64,000 bases of DNA, taken from Gilliamella sp. wkB308. Its GTDB lineage: Bacteria; Pseudomonadota; Gammaproteobacteria; Enterobacterales; Orbaceae. The DNA is taken from contig NZ_LZGN01000022.1 of the NCBI RefSeq assembly GCF_001690185.1, forward strand, positions 124,001-188,000. Reading direction: 5' to 3'. This document shows positions 23,774-31,565 of the stretch, in pieces (the first letter of the stretch is position 1; each line of letters opens with the position of its first letter). The position numbers were made by a program, and so were the translations under genes. Below the pieces are notes generated by a model, which was given only the letters and a program-made list of their open reading frames with translations, was not told the origin of the DNA and ran no database searches.

Positions 23774-24004
23774 GATTAAATTCCTGTAAAAAAGTTTAAT
23801 CACCTAAAGAGTTTCCACGCTCTGGAGGTGAACCAAGCAGGTGTGGAAACTGGCTTACAGGAAGACCAGCCAACCTTACGGCTGACCCACTCAGCCCACC
23901 ATTGAAAAGATGTGACTAAGTTTAACGCATAAAAATACCGCTTAAGCGGTTGCGCTCCTGTAAAAATTCAGATTTCCACGTCTGACGCTAGATTTTGCTA
24001 ACGT
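23774..24004 (-). ncRNA. C4-antisense-RNA-like leader, copy 3
   Basis: Same architecture as copy 1 on the other strand: 5' hairpin ACGTTAG/CTAGCGT (24004-23985), ACCGC/GCGGT with ATTTTTATGCG, then a core (23900-23826) closed by GGTGGGCTG with a partly G-U paired partner ending in TTCACC. Inner hairpins are CAGCC/GGTTG and CTGG/CCAG. The loop of the second is TTCCTGTAA (23855-23863), complementary to TTACAGGAA over the SD (23789-23781) and to TTACAGGA upstream (23963-23956). The changed loop matches the changed target relative to copy 1. Confidence 0.72.
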
Positions 24005-24012
24005 ATTTTTAA

Positions 24013-24040
24013 TATATATCGATTTTAGTTTTATTGTCAA
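24013..24040 (-). promoter_or_regulatory. Sigma70 promoter of C4-like leader, copy 3
   Basis: On the minus strand a perfect TTGACA (24040-24035), 16 bp, TATATA (24018-24013), in the same place relative to the leader hairpin as in copy 1. Confidence 0.6.
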
Positions 24041-24103
24041 CATGTGTATTTTTCCTAAACGGTATAGACGCCTGAACAGTTTTTACAAACTGTGTTTTTG
24101 GTT

Positions 24104-24883
24104 TTATAAATATCTACTCAACTCTATGAGTTTGCTTACTTCTTGCTTAAACTCAAATATGCTTTTAAATCTTGCGGCAGCATCAAATGCTGTTGCTTTT
24201 TGTATAATCATATCTGCTATGTTATTACTATCACCATTTATTGTGTTTAAATATTTAAATACTTTCCCAACTGAATAAATCTCCGTTTGTTCATTTGCTA
24301 TATTGCCTTTTTTAAATTCTGGTGCTTCATATTCTTTATAAATTGAATAGCAATGATGTATAGGAATAACCCAAGAACTCGGCTCGGATAGTTTTACCTC
24401 TTTTTCTGAAACAAATATGTTTTGAGGTCCTACATTTTGATGAAACAAGCCATATTCATGACAATGTAATAAAGCAGATAATATGCTATAAATGATTCGG
24501 TAACGTTCAAACATTGGAATGTAGTTAATTGCTCTTTCTTCTAATGAAACGCAATCAAAGTAATCAGCATCTAATCCTATATAATCAAAGTTCATCATAT
24601 CAGAAAATACATTGATTTCGTTTATAGTTAAAATGTTAGTATGTTGACTGACTTCTTTTATTTTAAAACGATCAAAATCATTGAGTATTTTTTGTAATGT
24701 GATATTAGGAGTATCTGCAAAATTGAAAAATCTAACAATTTTATTTTTTTTAGATTTACGATCATATGTAAACAAAGTTACATCGTCGCCACCTCTTGAC
24801 AATTCTCTTCTTAATATATAACGCCTGGTTAATGTATTTTTAAATCTTCTTAAAAATTCCTTTGAATCTCTATTTTTCATCAT
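24104..24883 (-). CDS. Degenerate Ser/Thr protein kinase (pseudokinase)
   Basis: A 259-aa protein with a protein-kinase fold: residues 23-53 resemble the G-loop and VAIK strand, but the lysine position reads IVRFF. Residues 148-155 read HQNVGPQN where active kinases have HRDLKPEN, so the catalytic Asp is Asn. SEP (166-168) replaces DFG. YEAPEF (APE, 187-189), EIYSVGKVFKYL (subdomain IX) and ATAFDAAARFKSIFEF (subdomain XI) are well kept. It begins 8 bp after the replication gene in a very A+T-rich segment. In P2 this place, beyond gene A, holds old and tin, known anti-phage genes, so a defence or exclusion role is a fair hypothesis. Catalysis is doubtful. Confidence 0.75.
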   Translation of the reverse strand: MMKNRDSKEFLRRFKNTLTRRYILRRELSRGGDDVTLFTYDRKSKKNKIVRFFNFADTPNITLQKILNDFDRFKIKEVSQHTNILTINEINVFSDMMNFDYIGLDADYFDCVSLEERAINYIPMFERYRIIYSILSALLHCHEYGLFHQNVGPQNIFVSEKEVKLSEPSSWVIPIHHCYSIYKEYEAPEFKKGNIANEQTEIYSVGKVFKYLNTINGDSNNIADMIIQKATAFDAAARFKSIFEFKQEVSKLIELSRYL

Positions 24884-24891
24884 TCCACCTA

Positions 24892-27252
24892 TTAAAAACT
24901 GGTCAAAATATTTGGGTTTTTAAGCCAATCGCTAAATTTAATATTTTTCTTTTCTAGGGTTTGGAAAATTTTATCTAACATATCATTTGATGATCTCTGT
25001 TCTGTTGTTGGTTTGATTATATTTTCCGGCTCATACATTTTTTTAATAAATTCATCTTGTAATCTGGTTTTTAATAAAGTTTCAGCCGCCAGTATTTTTG
25101 AGTTATCTAAAACCTCATTAAATAATTCTGGATATATTAGCTTAATTTTTTTACCAAATATCTGTTTGATGTTTTTACGTTTTATAAGCATACTTTCATT
25201 TGTTGATGAAAAATTAGGTAAATTTATATCAATCAATCTATTTCCAAGCCATTTGAAGAGTATATTTTCATTAAAACTGATTAAACTTCCAGCAAGCAAA
25301 CCATCTATATGCCAATTATCAAATAAAATATTCCTTTTTTTGAGTTCTTTTTTGATTTTTAGACGCTGATCGTCCGTTGGTGATTTTTCAACCTCCGTAC
25401 AGTTATTGACAGAACTCCGAGGGGCGCTGTCGCGCCTATTTTTTTGTACGATCAACCATTTAATCAGCCGTGTACAAACAAATGAGACGGCGCCAATAAT
25501 AGGTGAGTAGACCCCCCGAATTTTTTTGACGTCCTCCTCAAATTGGTTTTGTTCCGATTCGTACGACAATCTAACGCGCAGTTCGCGGCGTTTAACTGTT
25601 GCGCCCCCCTGTAGTTCGGTGTATGCTGCCCAGTCCCCAGCATCTGCTGCCGCCAGAACAGGATCAATTTCGGGACTATCAATTTTTTGACTGCCGAGCC
25701 TGCGTAATTCACGCCAAACCGTCACTGGCGCACCGCCGATTTGTTGAAATTGGCGAATCCCCCAACGGCTCGCCCAGGCAGAAACATTTCTGGCCATATC
25801 CCGTAAATTCAACCCGGTTTCGTCGTCGACCTCATCGGACAGTTGGTAACCGTCGATATTTTTTGAAATATATTTAGCGATGTACCCTGTGGCAGACCCC
25901 CGCTGTTTATCGATATCAACAAATTTAAATCGATTTTCACGCGCTCCTGGCTCGTCGCCGTCCTCGTCTAGTGCGTATTTCCGCATAATGTCGTGTAACT
26001 GTTGTTTGTGTTCCGGGCGCATAAATACCAAAATATGCCAATGTGGGGTGCCGTCGTGATGCGGCTCAGCAACCCGAAAACCAAAAATTTGAATACCACG
26101 ACGATTGAGGCTGGCACGAATTTTTGCCCAGACGCCACATAAATAACGCTGTGTGTCGCGTGGTGTGACGCCGCTCCAATTGGTAACAAACCCGCCTTGT
26201 GCATGTACAGAGTGATATTTTGATGGCGCAGTCAATGTTATAAATGCCCCTTGATAACCGAATTCGTCGGCGATATCCTCAAACCCTCGCATCCTGATCA
26301 TCAGTTCGCAGCGACGGATCGCCGGGTTGGCGTTCGATTTGTCAACCTGCAAAACCAGCTCGAATTGTTCGCCGGTTTCGGCATTTTCGATACATTGGTT
26401 TTTGAGCCATTCTCGATTTTTGCGTTTCTGTTCGCGCCATTCACCAACACAGGTGCGACTGGCGTATGGACTGGCTAACCGTTGAACCTGCCCAGCGGCG
26501 ATCGCCAAATGTTCACGCTGGAATGCCCAGCGGCGGCGGAGCTGATTTTTCCACCAGTTACCGTCTGACAATTTAGCGAGCGCTATAACAATTTGGTGCC
26601 CTGTAATCTGATTTTTTTTGTATTCAGTGTAATAGGGGGCGGTGATTTTTAACGCAGACAACTGCTCCAGGGCAAATCGATAGAGAGGCAACTCGTCAAC
26701 GGTTGAATCGGCCGATGTCAATTTAAATTCGTCAGTATCCAGATATTGCAACACCAAATTATGAAAATAATCACCAATTTTTTGACTGAGCGTGTCAACG
26801 TCGGATTTGTCTAACGTTGGCAGGGACGACAATTGCCTGTAAAACGTCTGAGCAATTAAACTACCCCCCGCGCTAAACGTATACTGCGCCTGCACGCGCG
26901 TACAACGGGTTAATCCGCACGTCCGTAAATAGGTGTTGGCAGCATTGGATCCGCGTTTTTGGTATAGTTCCCCGTATTTACGAGCAAAATAACTACCGAC
27001 AAATTGCGGTGTATCACTAAAAAATGGGTGAAAATAGCTATACTCATGCGGAATTTGTTCCCACAGCGGGCGCTCAATAATTGACAGGTCAGCCGGCGCC
27101 CGACGCTCAGTGTTACGCGGCGATTTGGGTTGAATAAATTTTTTTGGCAAAAATTGCCCGACGCGATCGTAAAAATCACGAACAACAACAGACAGGGCAA
27201 ATCGCGCCCTATCGCTGATTGGTGGTAATCGCTGAATGATTGAGGTGGTCAT
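24892..27252 (-). CDS. Replication initiation endonuclease (gpA-like)
   Basis: A 786-aa protein of the P2 gpA rolling-circle type. HWH (His404, His406) within PHHDGTPHWHILVF is the metal-binding HUH motif, and YIAKYISKN gives the two catalytic tyrosines (457, 461). The N-terminal ~380 residues follow the family. From about residue 625 on the DNA becomes much more A+T-rich and the protein changes to Asn/Lys/Ile-rich, with a repeated motif (KKRNILFDNW near 645 and KKNIKFSDW near 770). This suggests a swapped or added C-terminus. It nicks the phage origin, normally within its own gene. Confidence 0.85.
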   Translation of the reverse strand: MTTSIIQRLPPISDRARFALSVVVRDFYDRVGQFLPKKFIQPKSPRNTERRAPADLSIIERPLWEQIPHEYSYFHPFFSDTPQFVGSYFARKYGELYQKRGSNAANTYLRTCGLTRCTRVQAQYTFSAGGSLIAQTFYRQLSSLPTLDKSDVDTLSQKIGDYFHNLVLQYLDTDEFKLTSADSTVDELPLYRFALEQLSALKITAPYYTEYKKNQITGHQIVIALAKLSDGNWWKNQLRRRWAFQREHLAIAAGQVQRLASPYASRTCVGEWREQKRKNREWLKNQCIENAETGEQFELVLQVDKSNANPAIRRCELMIRMRGFEDIADEFGYQGAFITLTAPSKYHSVHAQGGFVTNWSGVTPRDTQRYLCGVWAKIRASLNRRGIQIFGFRVAEPHHDGTPHWHILVFMRPEHKQQLHDIMRKYALDEDGDEPGARENRFKFVDIDKQRGSATGYIAKYISKNIDGYQLSDEVDDETGLNLRDMARNVSAWASRWGIRQFQQIGGAPVTVWRELRRLGSQKIDSPEIDPVLAAADAGDWAAYTELQGGATVKRRELRVRLSYESEQNQFEEDVKKIRGVYSPIIGAVSFVCTRLIKWLIVQKNRRDSAPRSSVNNCTEVEKSPTDDQRLKIKKELKKRNILFDNWHIDGLLAGSLISFNENILFKWLGNRLIDINLPNFSSTNESMLIKRKNIKQIFGKKIKLIYPELFNEVLDNSKILAAETLLKTRLQDEFIKKMYEPENIIKPTTEQRSSNDMLDKIFQTLEKKNIKFSDWLKNPNILTSF

Positions 27253-27253
27253 G

Positions 27254-28204
27254 TTATTTCATTGATCTGAGGATGTATGCAATAACATCAACTGTCCAGC
27301 CGTTGCCCAACATTTTATAGCGTTGGGAGTTACTAACCCCCTCGGTAAAATTATCCGGTAATGTCTGAAGTCGTTCGCATTCGACAGGTGTCAGTTTTCT
27401 AAATTTTTTGTCGCCCAATTGATAAAAATTACCATTCCAGCTGGCGTATTGACGAGCGGTTAATGTGATAGCCTTTTGCGCATGGTTACAAATGCATGAG
27501 TATTTTTTTTGTGCTTGAAAATCGCCGTTTTTACGCCACCATTTTAACCAGGCATCAGAACATAAATGATCGCTAACAATTAACCCCATTTTTTTCCGTT
27601 TCAGCATCGATTTTTCATTCTCCTTGAATAATGTGGTTAATATTGTTTGTGATTTGTCGGTTAATGCGTAGCAATCCTCCAACAAAATATCGCGTAAAAA
27701 AATACATTTGTCTGCTGGTTGCTCTACATTCCAATTACACCAATACAATCGTTTACGGTTTTGCGCTGATACCAACGCACTATTTATAATGACCGGCTCA
27801 ACACCAACAATTGACGTAATCACGTTCTCATATTCTTTTTTCATTCGTACGTTCTCGAGTAAAAATCTAACATCAGGATTGAGTGACTGAACATGTGCCA
27901 ATATTTCAGCAAATCTAAAAAATAGCGCTGAGCGTGCGTCGTCAAATGCCAGTTGTTTACCTGCGAATGAGAGCCCCTGACAGGGAGAGCCGGCCAGAAT
28001 CAGATCAACCTGAGACCAGTCAATATCCCAACTTTCCCAATTATTTACATCTCCTAAACGAATAATATCGGGATAGTTTTTTTGACTGATCTGGATTGCG
28101 TATTTGTCAATTTCGCTAGCATAATATTTAGATACGGGAATATTTGCACGTTCGAGCGCAACACGGCCGCAGCTGATGCCGTCAAATAGTGATAGTACGT
28201 TCAT
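27254..28204 (-). CDS. DNA (cytosine-5) methyltransferase
   Basis: 316 aa from ATG 28204, which has AGGGGG upstream; a GTG at 28210 is the alternative. C5-MTase motifs: VLSLFDGISCG (I), GSPCQGLSF with catalytic Cys75 (IV), FLLENVR (VI), AQNRKRLYW (VIII) and LGNGWTV (X). The target-recognition region between VIII and X is short (~70 aa). No restriction enzyme is nearby, so it is probably a protective or regulatory orphan enzyme. It lies directly upstream of rep and follows two adenine methylases. Confidence 0.88.
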   Translation of the reverse strand: MNVLSLFDGISCGRVALERANIPVSKYYASEIDKYAIQISQKNYPDIIRLGDVNNWESWDIDWSQVDLILAGSPCQGLSFAGKQLAFDDARSALFFRFAEILAHVQSLNPDVRFLLENVRMKKEYENVITSIVGVEPVIINSALVSAQNRKRLYWCNWNVEQPADKCIFLRDILLEDCYALTDKSQTILTTLFKENEKSMLKRKKMGLIVSDHLCSDAWLKWWRKNGDFQAQKKYSCICNHAQKAITLTARQYASWNGNFYQLGDKKFRKLTPVECERLQTLPDNFTEGVSNSQRYKMLGNGWTVDVIAYILRSMK

Positions 28205-28216
28205 GCTCACCCCCCT

Positions 28217-29044
28217 CTAAACCATATCCGGCGTTAAAACAGCAATAATTTCACGTGCCGATCTGCGGTTGCCGTTGGCTGCAACTGAGCGCGGGGCGTC
28301 GATTTCGTAAATTTCAAACTCACTAAAAATGCCTCGTACGACTGGGTTATCGCTATTAGAAACGATCGCCGACGCACCTCGTTGGACAGCGTGGACGAGT
28401 AAATCGTGTAATAATTTAGTAACTGGGTAGTTAAATTTGTGAGCGGTGTAACCGGTAAAAATATCGTTTTTGGTACCTGATATATACGGCGGATCACAAT
28501 AAACAACGTCGCCAAAACCAGCAGATTTAATTATTGTGGTAAAATCCGCCGCCATAATGTCAGTGGGTACGGATATCAATTTATTACTAAATGAGATCAG
28601 TTCATCCTGCGGAAAATAGGGGCGTTTATATTTGCCGCTGGGTACGTTGAACTCGCCACGCTGGTTATATCTACAGATTCCATTAAAACAGTGACGATTC
28701 AAATAAACGAACGCCGCCGCACGTTCCAACGACGACGGGGGAAATAGCCGGCAATTAAACTGAGTGCGTATCTGATAAAAATCAACGTCGTTATCAAATA
28801 ATTTTTTGGTAGCGTTAATTAACCTCGTGAGGTCATTTTTCAGCCAAACGTACACATTAATTAAATCGCTGTTTTTATCTGATAACAGATAATTTTTATA
28901 ATTTGTGTTTACAAACACGTTACCCGCACCAACAAACGGCTCAATCAGCCGTAGAGTGTCTGACACAGGGAGATGAGGTAACAATTGGTCGATAATACGG
29001 GACTTCCCCCCGACCCATTTTAAAAATGATTTTTGGACAGTCAT
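28217..29044 (-). CDS. Dam-type DNA adenine-N6 methyltransferase
   Basis: 275 aa from ATG 29044, preferred over TTG 29065 because AGAGGA stands 7 nt before it. D12-class motifs: FLKWVGGKSRII (X), IEPFVGAGNVF (I), and VVYCDPPYISG (IV, catalytic DPPY), with AFVYLNRHCFNG in between, the pattern of E. coli/T4 Dam. The likely target is GATC-like but cannot be fixed by eye. Many HP1/P2-like phages carry a dam gene. Confidence 0.85.
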   Translation of the reverse strand: MTVQKSFLKWVGGKSRIIDQLLPHLPVSDTLRLIEPFVGAGNVFVNTNYKNYLLSDKNSDLINVYVWLKNDLTRLINATKKLFDNDVDFYQIRTQFNCRLFPPSSLERAAAFVYLNRHCFNGICRYNQRGEFNVPSGKYKRPYFPQDELISFSNKLISVPTDIMAADFTTIIKSAGFGDVVYCDPPYISGTKNDIFTGYTAHKFNYPVTKLLHDLLVHAVQRGASAIVSNSDNPVVRGIFSEFEIYEIDAPRSVAANGNRRSAREIIAVLTPDMV

Positions 29045-29061
29045 CCGTTTTTCCTCTAATT

Positions 29062-29871
29062 TCAATATTTAATCCAAATGCATTCAGTCCTAATTATTGA
29101 GCCACGTTGTGACGCAGCTCGTGCATTAGTGCATTTCCTGTCCCAATCGTTTAGCATGTCGTTATATAACTCGCTGTTGTAACCGGAAATAACAACCCGC
29201 CCCTCGACGCGTTTAATTTTGTTTAAAAAAATTTCATGATCAACCAACGTCATCTCGTATTGATATCCCGTGGTAGTTGTTCTGGTTGCGTGCAGGTAGG
29301 GCGGATCGCAATAAAATAGGGTTTCTGGGCTGTCGTGCCGATCTAACAATTCGATCGCGGAAATATTTTCAATAATCACCCCCTGTAATCGCTCAACAAT
29401 TGCCAACAAATTAGCAGGTATTTTTGCCCACGTTGTTGCATCGGTGGTGCCCCCCTTTTTAGTGCCACCAGAAAACCCAGAATTTTTTTGATGTACCCCA
29501 TTTGAAGAAAACGACATAAACGATCTGATTAATAATTGACTAGCCTGAATTATTTCGTCAGAACTATTGCAATAACAGGCGTTTAGATACTCGTTTCTGT
29601 GAAACGGGGTTAACGCGATTAACTGAATTAATTTTTTTGCAGATTGAGGATTGCGTAAAATTTTAAATAAATTAAACACTGAACAATCAATATCGTTATA
29701 AACCTCGCGGGCGATTTTATTTTTTCGTAGCAAAACACTACCCGCACCGCCGAACGGCTCAACATAAACAGAATGGTTAGGAAAATTCGAAATTATCCAC
29801 GGGGCCAGTCTAAATTTACCGCCAAAATACCTCAATAGAGGATGTCGGATTTTTATTTTTTCTACACACAT
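29062..29871 (-). CDS. Second D12-class adenine-N6 methyltransferase
   Basis: A 269-aa protein: LLRYFGGKFRLAPWII (X), YVEPFGGAGSVLLRK (I), TLFYCDPPYLHATR (IV). It shares class but little detail with the Dam-type neighbour: Y-F-G-G-K versus W-V-G-G-K, and a longer middle with the Gly-rich GFSGGTKKGG. It is therefore probably of different specificity and origin. It is cotranscribed with its neighbours; GGAG 11 nt upstream serves as SD. No nuclease partner is seen. Confidence 0.82.
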   Translation of the reverse strand: MCVEKIKIRHPLLRYFGGKFRLAPWIISNFPNHSVYVEPFGGAGSVLLRKNKIAREVYNDIDCSVFNLFKILRNPQSAKKLIQLIALTPFHRNEYLNACYCNSSDEIIQASQLLIRSFMSFSSNGVHQKNSGFSGGTKKGGTTDATTWAKIPANLLAIVERLQGVIIENISAIELLDRHDSPETLFYCDPPYLHATRTTTTGYQYEMTLVDHEIFLNKIKRVEGRVVISGYNSELYNDMLNDWDRKCTNARAASQRGSIIRTECIWIKY

Positions 29872-29878
29872 ATAATAT

Positions 29879-30190
29879 TTAGCTCCAGATTTGAGGGCAA
29901 AAACTCCGTTTGAGTTGTTCTACGCACAATTCGGTTAGCTCGAATTGTTCGTTGTGACTGCGCGGTTCAACTAAACTAAATTCAATAACCACGCGGCCGG
30001 TGATAGCGCTGGGATAATGTCGATCCACACGAGCAATCATTGCGGCGTCGCCGTGGGCTAAAATAAAATGTTCTGTTTTTTGTATTTCTGGTAGGACGGG
30101 ATCATTAACAATAACCGCTGAAATACAACCGCGGGCAATTAGTTCAAATTGAGAATCCGAAACGGTCACGATTTTGTACGAGTTAAACAT
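29879..30190 (-). CDS. Hypothetical early phage protein
   Basis: 103 aa from ATG 30190, where GGAG lies 8 nt upstream (the frame itself is open to 30403). YKIVTVSDSQFELIARG, then EHFILAHGDAAMIARVDRHYP and GRVVIEFSLVEPR suggest a small beta-rich fold somewhat like ASCH/DUF3850 phage proteins, but I cannot confirm this. Member of the leftward early operon between the zinc finger and the methylases. An 80-bp gap upstream contains the 14-bp palindrome CGTCCAATTGGACG (30249-30262). Confidence 0.6.
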   Translation of the reverse strand: MFNSYKIVTVSDSQFELIARGCISAVIVNDPVLPEIQKTEHFILAHGDAAMIARVDRHYPSAITGRVVIEFSLVEPRSHNEQFELTELCVEQLKRSFCPQIWS

Positions 30191-30272
30191 TGAGTTATCT
30201 CCAAAAAAATTTCTATATATGAGTGCTGCGTAACTCAGCCCCGATCTACGTCCAATTGGACGAAAATGACAA

Positions 30273-30485
30273 CTAAACAAAATTTCGCCCTTGTAGTTCC
30301 TCCTCGCGTTGGCAGTCAATACACAGACTGCAACCGGGTATTGCACGACGGCGCTCGTCGGGGATAGGCTCCTGACAATTGATGCAGAAACGTGCCGATT
30401 CACCGGTGTAAACGTGTTTGTTGCTCAGCGCGGCAGTGGTAAAAATGTCGATCCGTTCCTGAGCAATATCCGCTAAATCAGCCAC
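30273..30485 (-). CDS. TraR/DksA-type zinc-finger protein
   Basis: 70 aa from GTG 30485 with a strong GGAGG 9 nt before it. The N-terminal helices (ADLADIAQERIDIFTTAALSN) are followed by FCINCQEPIPDERRRAIPGC and SLCIDCQ, a C4 zinc finger of the phage TraR/DksA group. Such proteins act on RNA polymerase; whether this one does is not known. It sits in the early operon, one base after the 30487 gene. Confidence 0.82.
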   Translation of the reverse strand: MADLADIAQERIDIFTTAALSNKHVYTGESARFCINCQEPIPDERRRAIPGCSLCIDCQREEELQGRNFV

Positions 30486-30486
30486 G

Positions 30487-30717
30487 TTAAAGTTCCTCCC
30501 GCATTTGTTCGCGCATGTATTCCGCCTCGTCACGCAGTAGATCCGCCGCCTCGGACGCACTCAGATCGTCAGAACGAATATGTGCGGCTAACCGTTCCAA
30601 CTTAGCAGTAAAAACGTCACACAACCCGCGGCGTAAATCACGCTTGGCATCATTTATCGTTACGAACAATTGGCGTGTTAGTTCTGGTGTTTTTGGTGTT
30701 TTTGGTGCTGTTGTCAT
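30487..30717 (-). CDS. DUF2732-like small phage protein
   Basis: A 76-aa protein with Thr/Pro-rich N-terminus and charged helices: LTRQLFVTINDAKRDLRRGLCD and SASEAADLLRDEAEYMREQMREEL. Its size, composition and place between the next two small early genes match the DUF2732-type proteins of P2-like phages. Its start overlaps the preceding stop by 4 bp. Function unknown. Confidence 0.6.
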   Translation of the reverse strand: MTTAPKTPKTPELTRQLFVTINDAKRDLRRGLCDVFTAKLERLAAHIRSDDLSASEAADLLRDEAEYMREQMREEL

Positions 30718-31055
30718 TGTCGATTCTCCCGTTTAAAATCGTCCCGCTCACACAACGCGAACGAATTAATAATTATTTGCAGTTTGTTTAATCCCCGTTT
30801 CAATCGGTCGATCTCGTCGTCTGTGAGGGAATCAAAATTTAAATTGAACGTGTACGCGGGTGCGCCGTCTGCGTTGACGTGACTGTATCGAGCGCCAACG
30901 TCCGCAGCTAGCAATAACAGCCGTTTTTGATCCGGTGCCAATCGGTTAAACGCGGCACGAGCCAGACTGCGCTTACTGCTCAAAATTTGGTGAAAATCAC
31001 GTAAAAAATTACGTGGGATATTTGTTTGAGTGTTTGGTATTGGTATTGCGTTCAT
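30714..31055 (-). CDS. Conserved early phage protein
   Basis: A 113-aa protein. RNFLRDFHQILSSKRSLARAAFNRLAPDQKRLLLLAA followed by NFDSLTDDEIDRLKRGLNKLQIIINSFA is a two-block pattern seen in uncharacterised P2/HP1 early proteins. Mostly helical, with no Cys pairs or membrane segment. GGGGG before the ATG acts as SD. Perhaps related to replication by position, but no function can be claimed. Confidence 0.6.
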   Translation of the reverse strand: MNAIPIPNTQTNIPRNFLRDFHQILSSKRSLARAAFNRLAPDQKRLLLLAADVGARYSHVNADGAPAYTFNLNFDSLTDDEIDRLKRGLNKLQIIINSFALCERDDFKRENRQ

Positions 31056-31107
31056 GTAACCCCCTAAAATGACTAGGATTTAGTGCGCCTAGCCCCGCAC
31101 TTCTTTT

Positions 31108-31166
31108 TTGTTCCCCAACAAAAAAAGAACCTGTTATAATTAAATTCCCTAACAAAAAAAGAGGAA
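31108..31166. repeat. Direct and inverted repeats with extended -10 promoter
   Basis: TTCCC(C/T)AACAAAAAAAGA occurs twice (31111-31129 and 31146-31164), and CTTTTTTGTT-CCCC-AACAAAAAAG forms an inverted repeat at 31103-31126. Between the direct repeats lies TGTTATAAT (31132-31140), an extended -10 on the plus strand. Possible operator or terminator for the leftward early operon. Confidence 0.45.
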
Positions 31167-31172
31167 ATAAAA

Positions 31173-31274
31173 ATGAACAAAGCTGATGCTGAAAATCTAG
31201 CTGATTTTATCAGTGCGCTTTCACATCGTTTTCAGCGTGATCTTGATGATGATAATGTTGATTTACCTTTATAA
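31173..31274 (+). CDS. Candidate 33-aa antisense-strand protein
   Basis: MNKADAENLADFISALSHRF then QRDLDDDNVDLPL, a short acidic amphipathic peptide. It has GAGG 8 nt before the ATG and an extended -10 (TGTTATAAT) 33 bp upstream, but runs against the early operon and overlaps the 31210 gene by 65 bp at their 3' ends. Its composition looks protein-like. Real translation is uncertain. Confidence 0.4.
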   Translation: MNKADAENLADFISALSHRFQRDLDDDNVDLPL

Positions 31275-31410
31275 AGGCTTTAATCAATTCATCAGCAAGA
31301 TGAGATGGATCTAAGTGCAGATTTTCTGCACTTTTTAAAATGCTTTTTTTTATTGCATCGCATTCAAATTTCAATTCATTAGCCCGTTCTATTGATTCAT
31401 CACCAAACAT
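31210..31410 (-). CDS. Hypothetical early phage protein
   Basis: 66 aa from ATG 31410 with GAGG 5 nt upstream; a GTG at 31416 is the alternative. MFGDESIERANELKFECDAI then helices KKSILKSAENLHLDPSHLADELIKAF and a His-rich tail (NQHYHHQDHAEN). No family recognised. It starts 8 bp after the stop of the 48-aa gene upstream and belongs to the cox operon. Confidence 0.55.
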   Translation of the reverse strand: MFGDESIERANELKFECDAIKKSILKSAENLHLDPSHLADELIKAFIKVNQHYHHQDHAENDVKAH

Positions 31411-31417
31411 AAACACC

Positions 31418-31564
31418 TCATCGAGAAATTAATTTTTTAAATAATTTAATTGTTTGCCCGTTAGTTTTTTCGATCCAACCTGCCGAATTATGTTGATTTA
31501 CGCGAACGTAGATCACAGTAGGCGTATTAGACGATTTAGGGCTCAAATAGATTGCGTGGCTCAT
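31418..31564 (-). CDS. 48-aa early phage protein
   Basis: MSHAIYLSPKSSNTPTVIYV then RVNQHNSAGWIEKTNGQTIK and LFKKLISR: a 48-aa basic, beta-then-helix protein. GGAGG sits 5 nt before the ATG, and it fits exactly between cox (stop 31566) and the 31410 gene, with a TGA that overlaps the next SD. Gene packing and SD make it a real gene despite its size. Function unknown. Confidence 0.65.
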   Translation of the reverse strand: MSHAIYLSPKSSNTPTVIYVRVNQHNSAGWIEKTNGQTIKLFKKLISR

Positions 31565-31565
31565 G

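Noticed and set aside
24042-24278. 78-aa hydrophobic open frame on the plus strand
   Set aside because: It lies antisense to the kinase gene and its own leader region, has no SD, and its composition mirrors the opposite strand.
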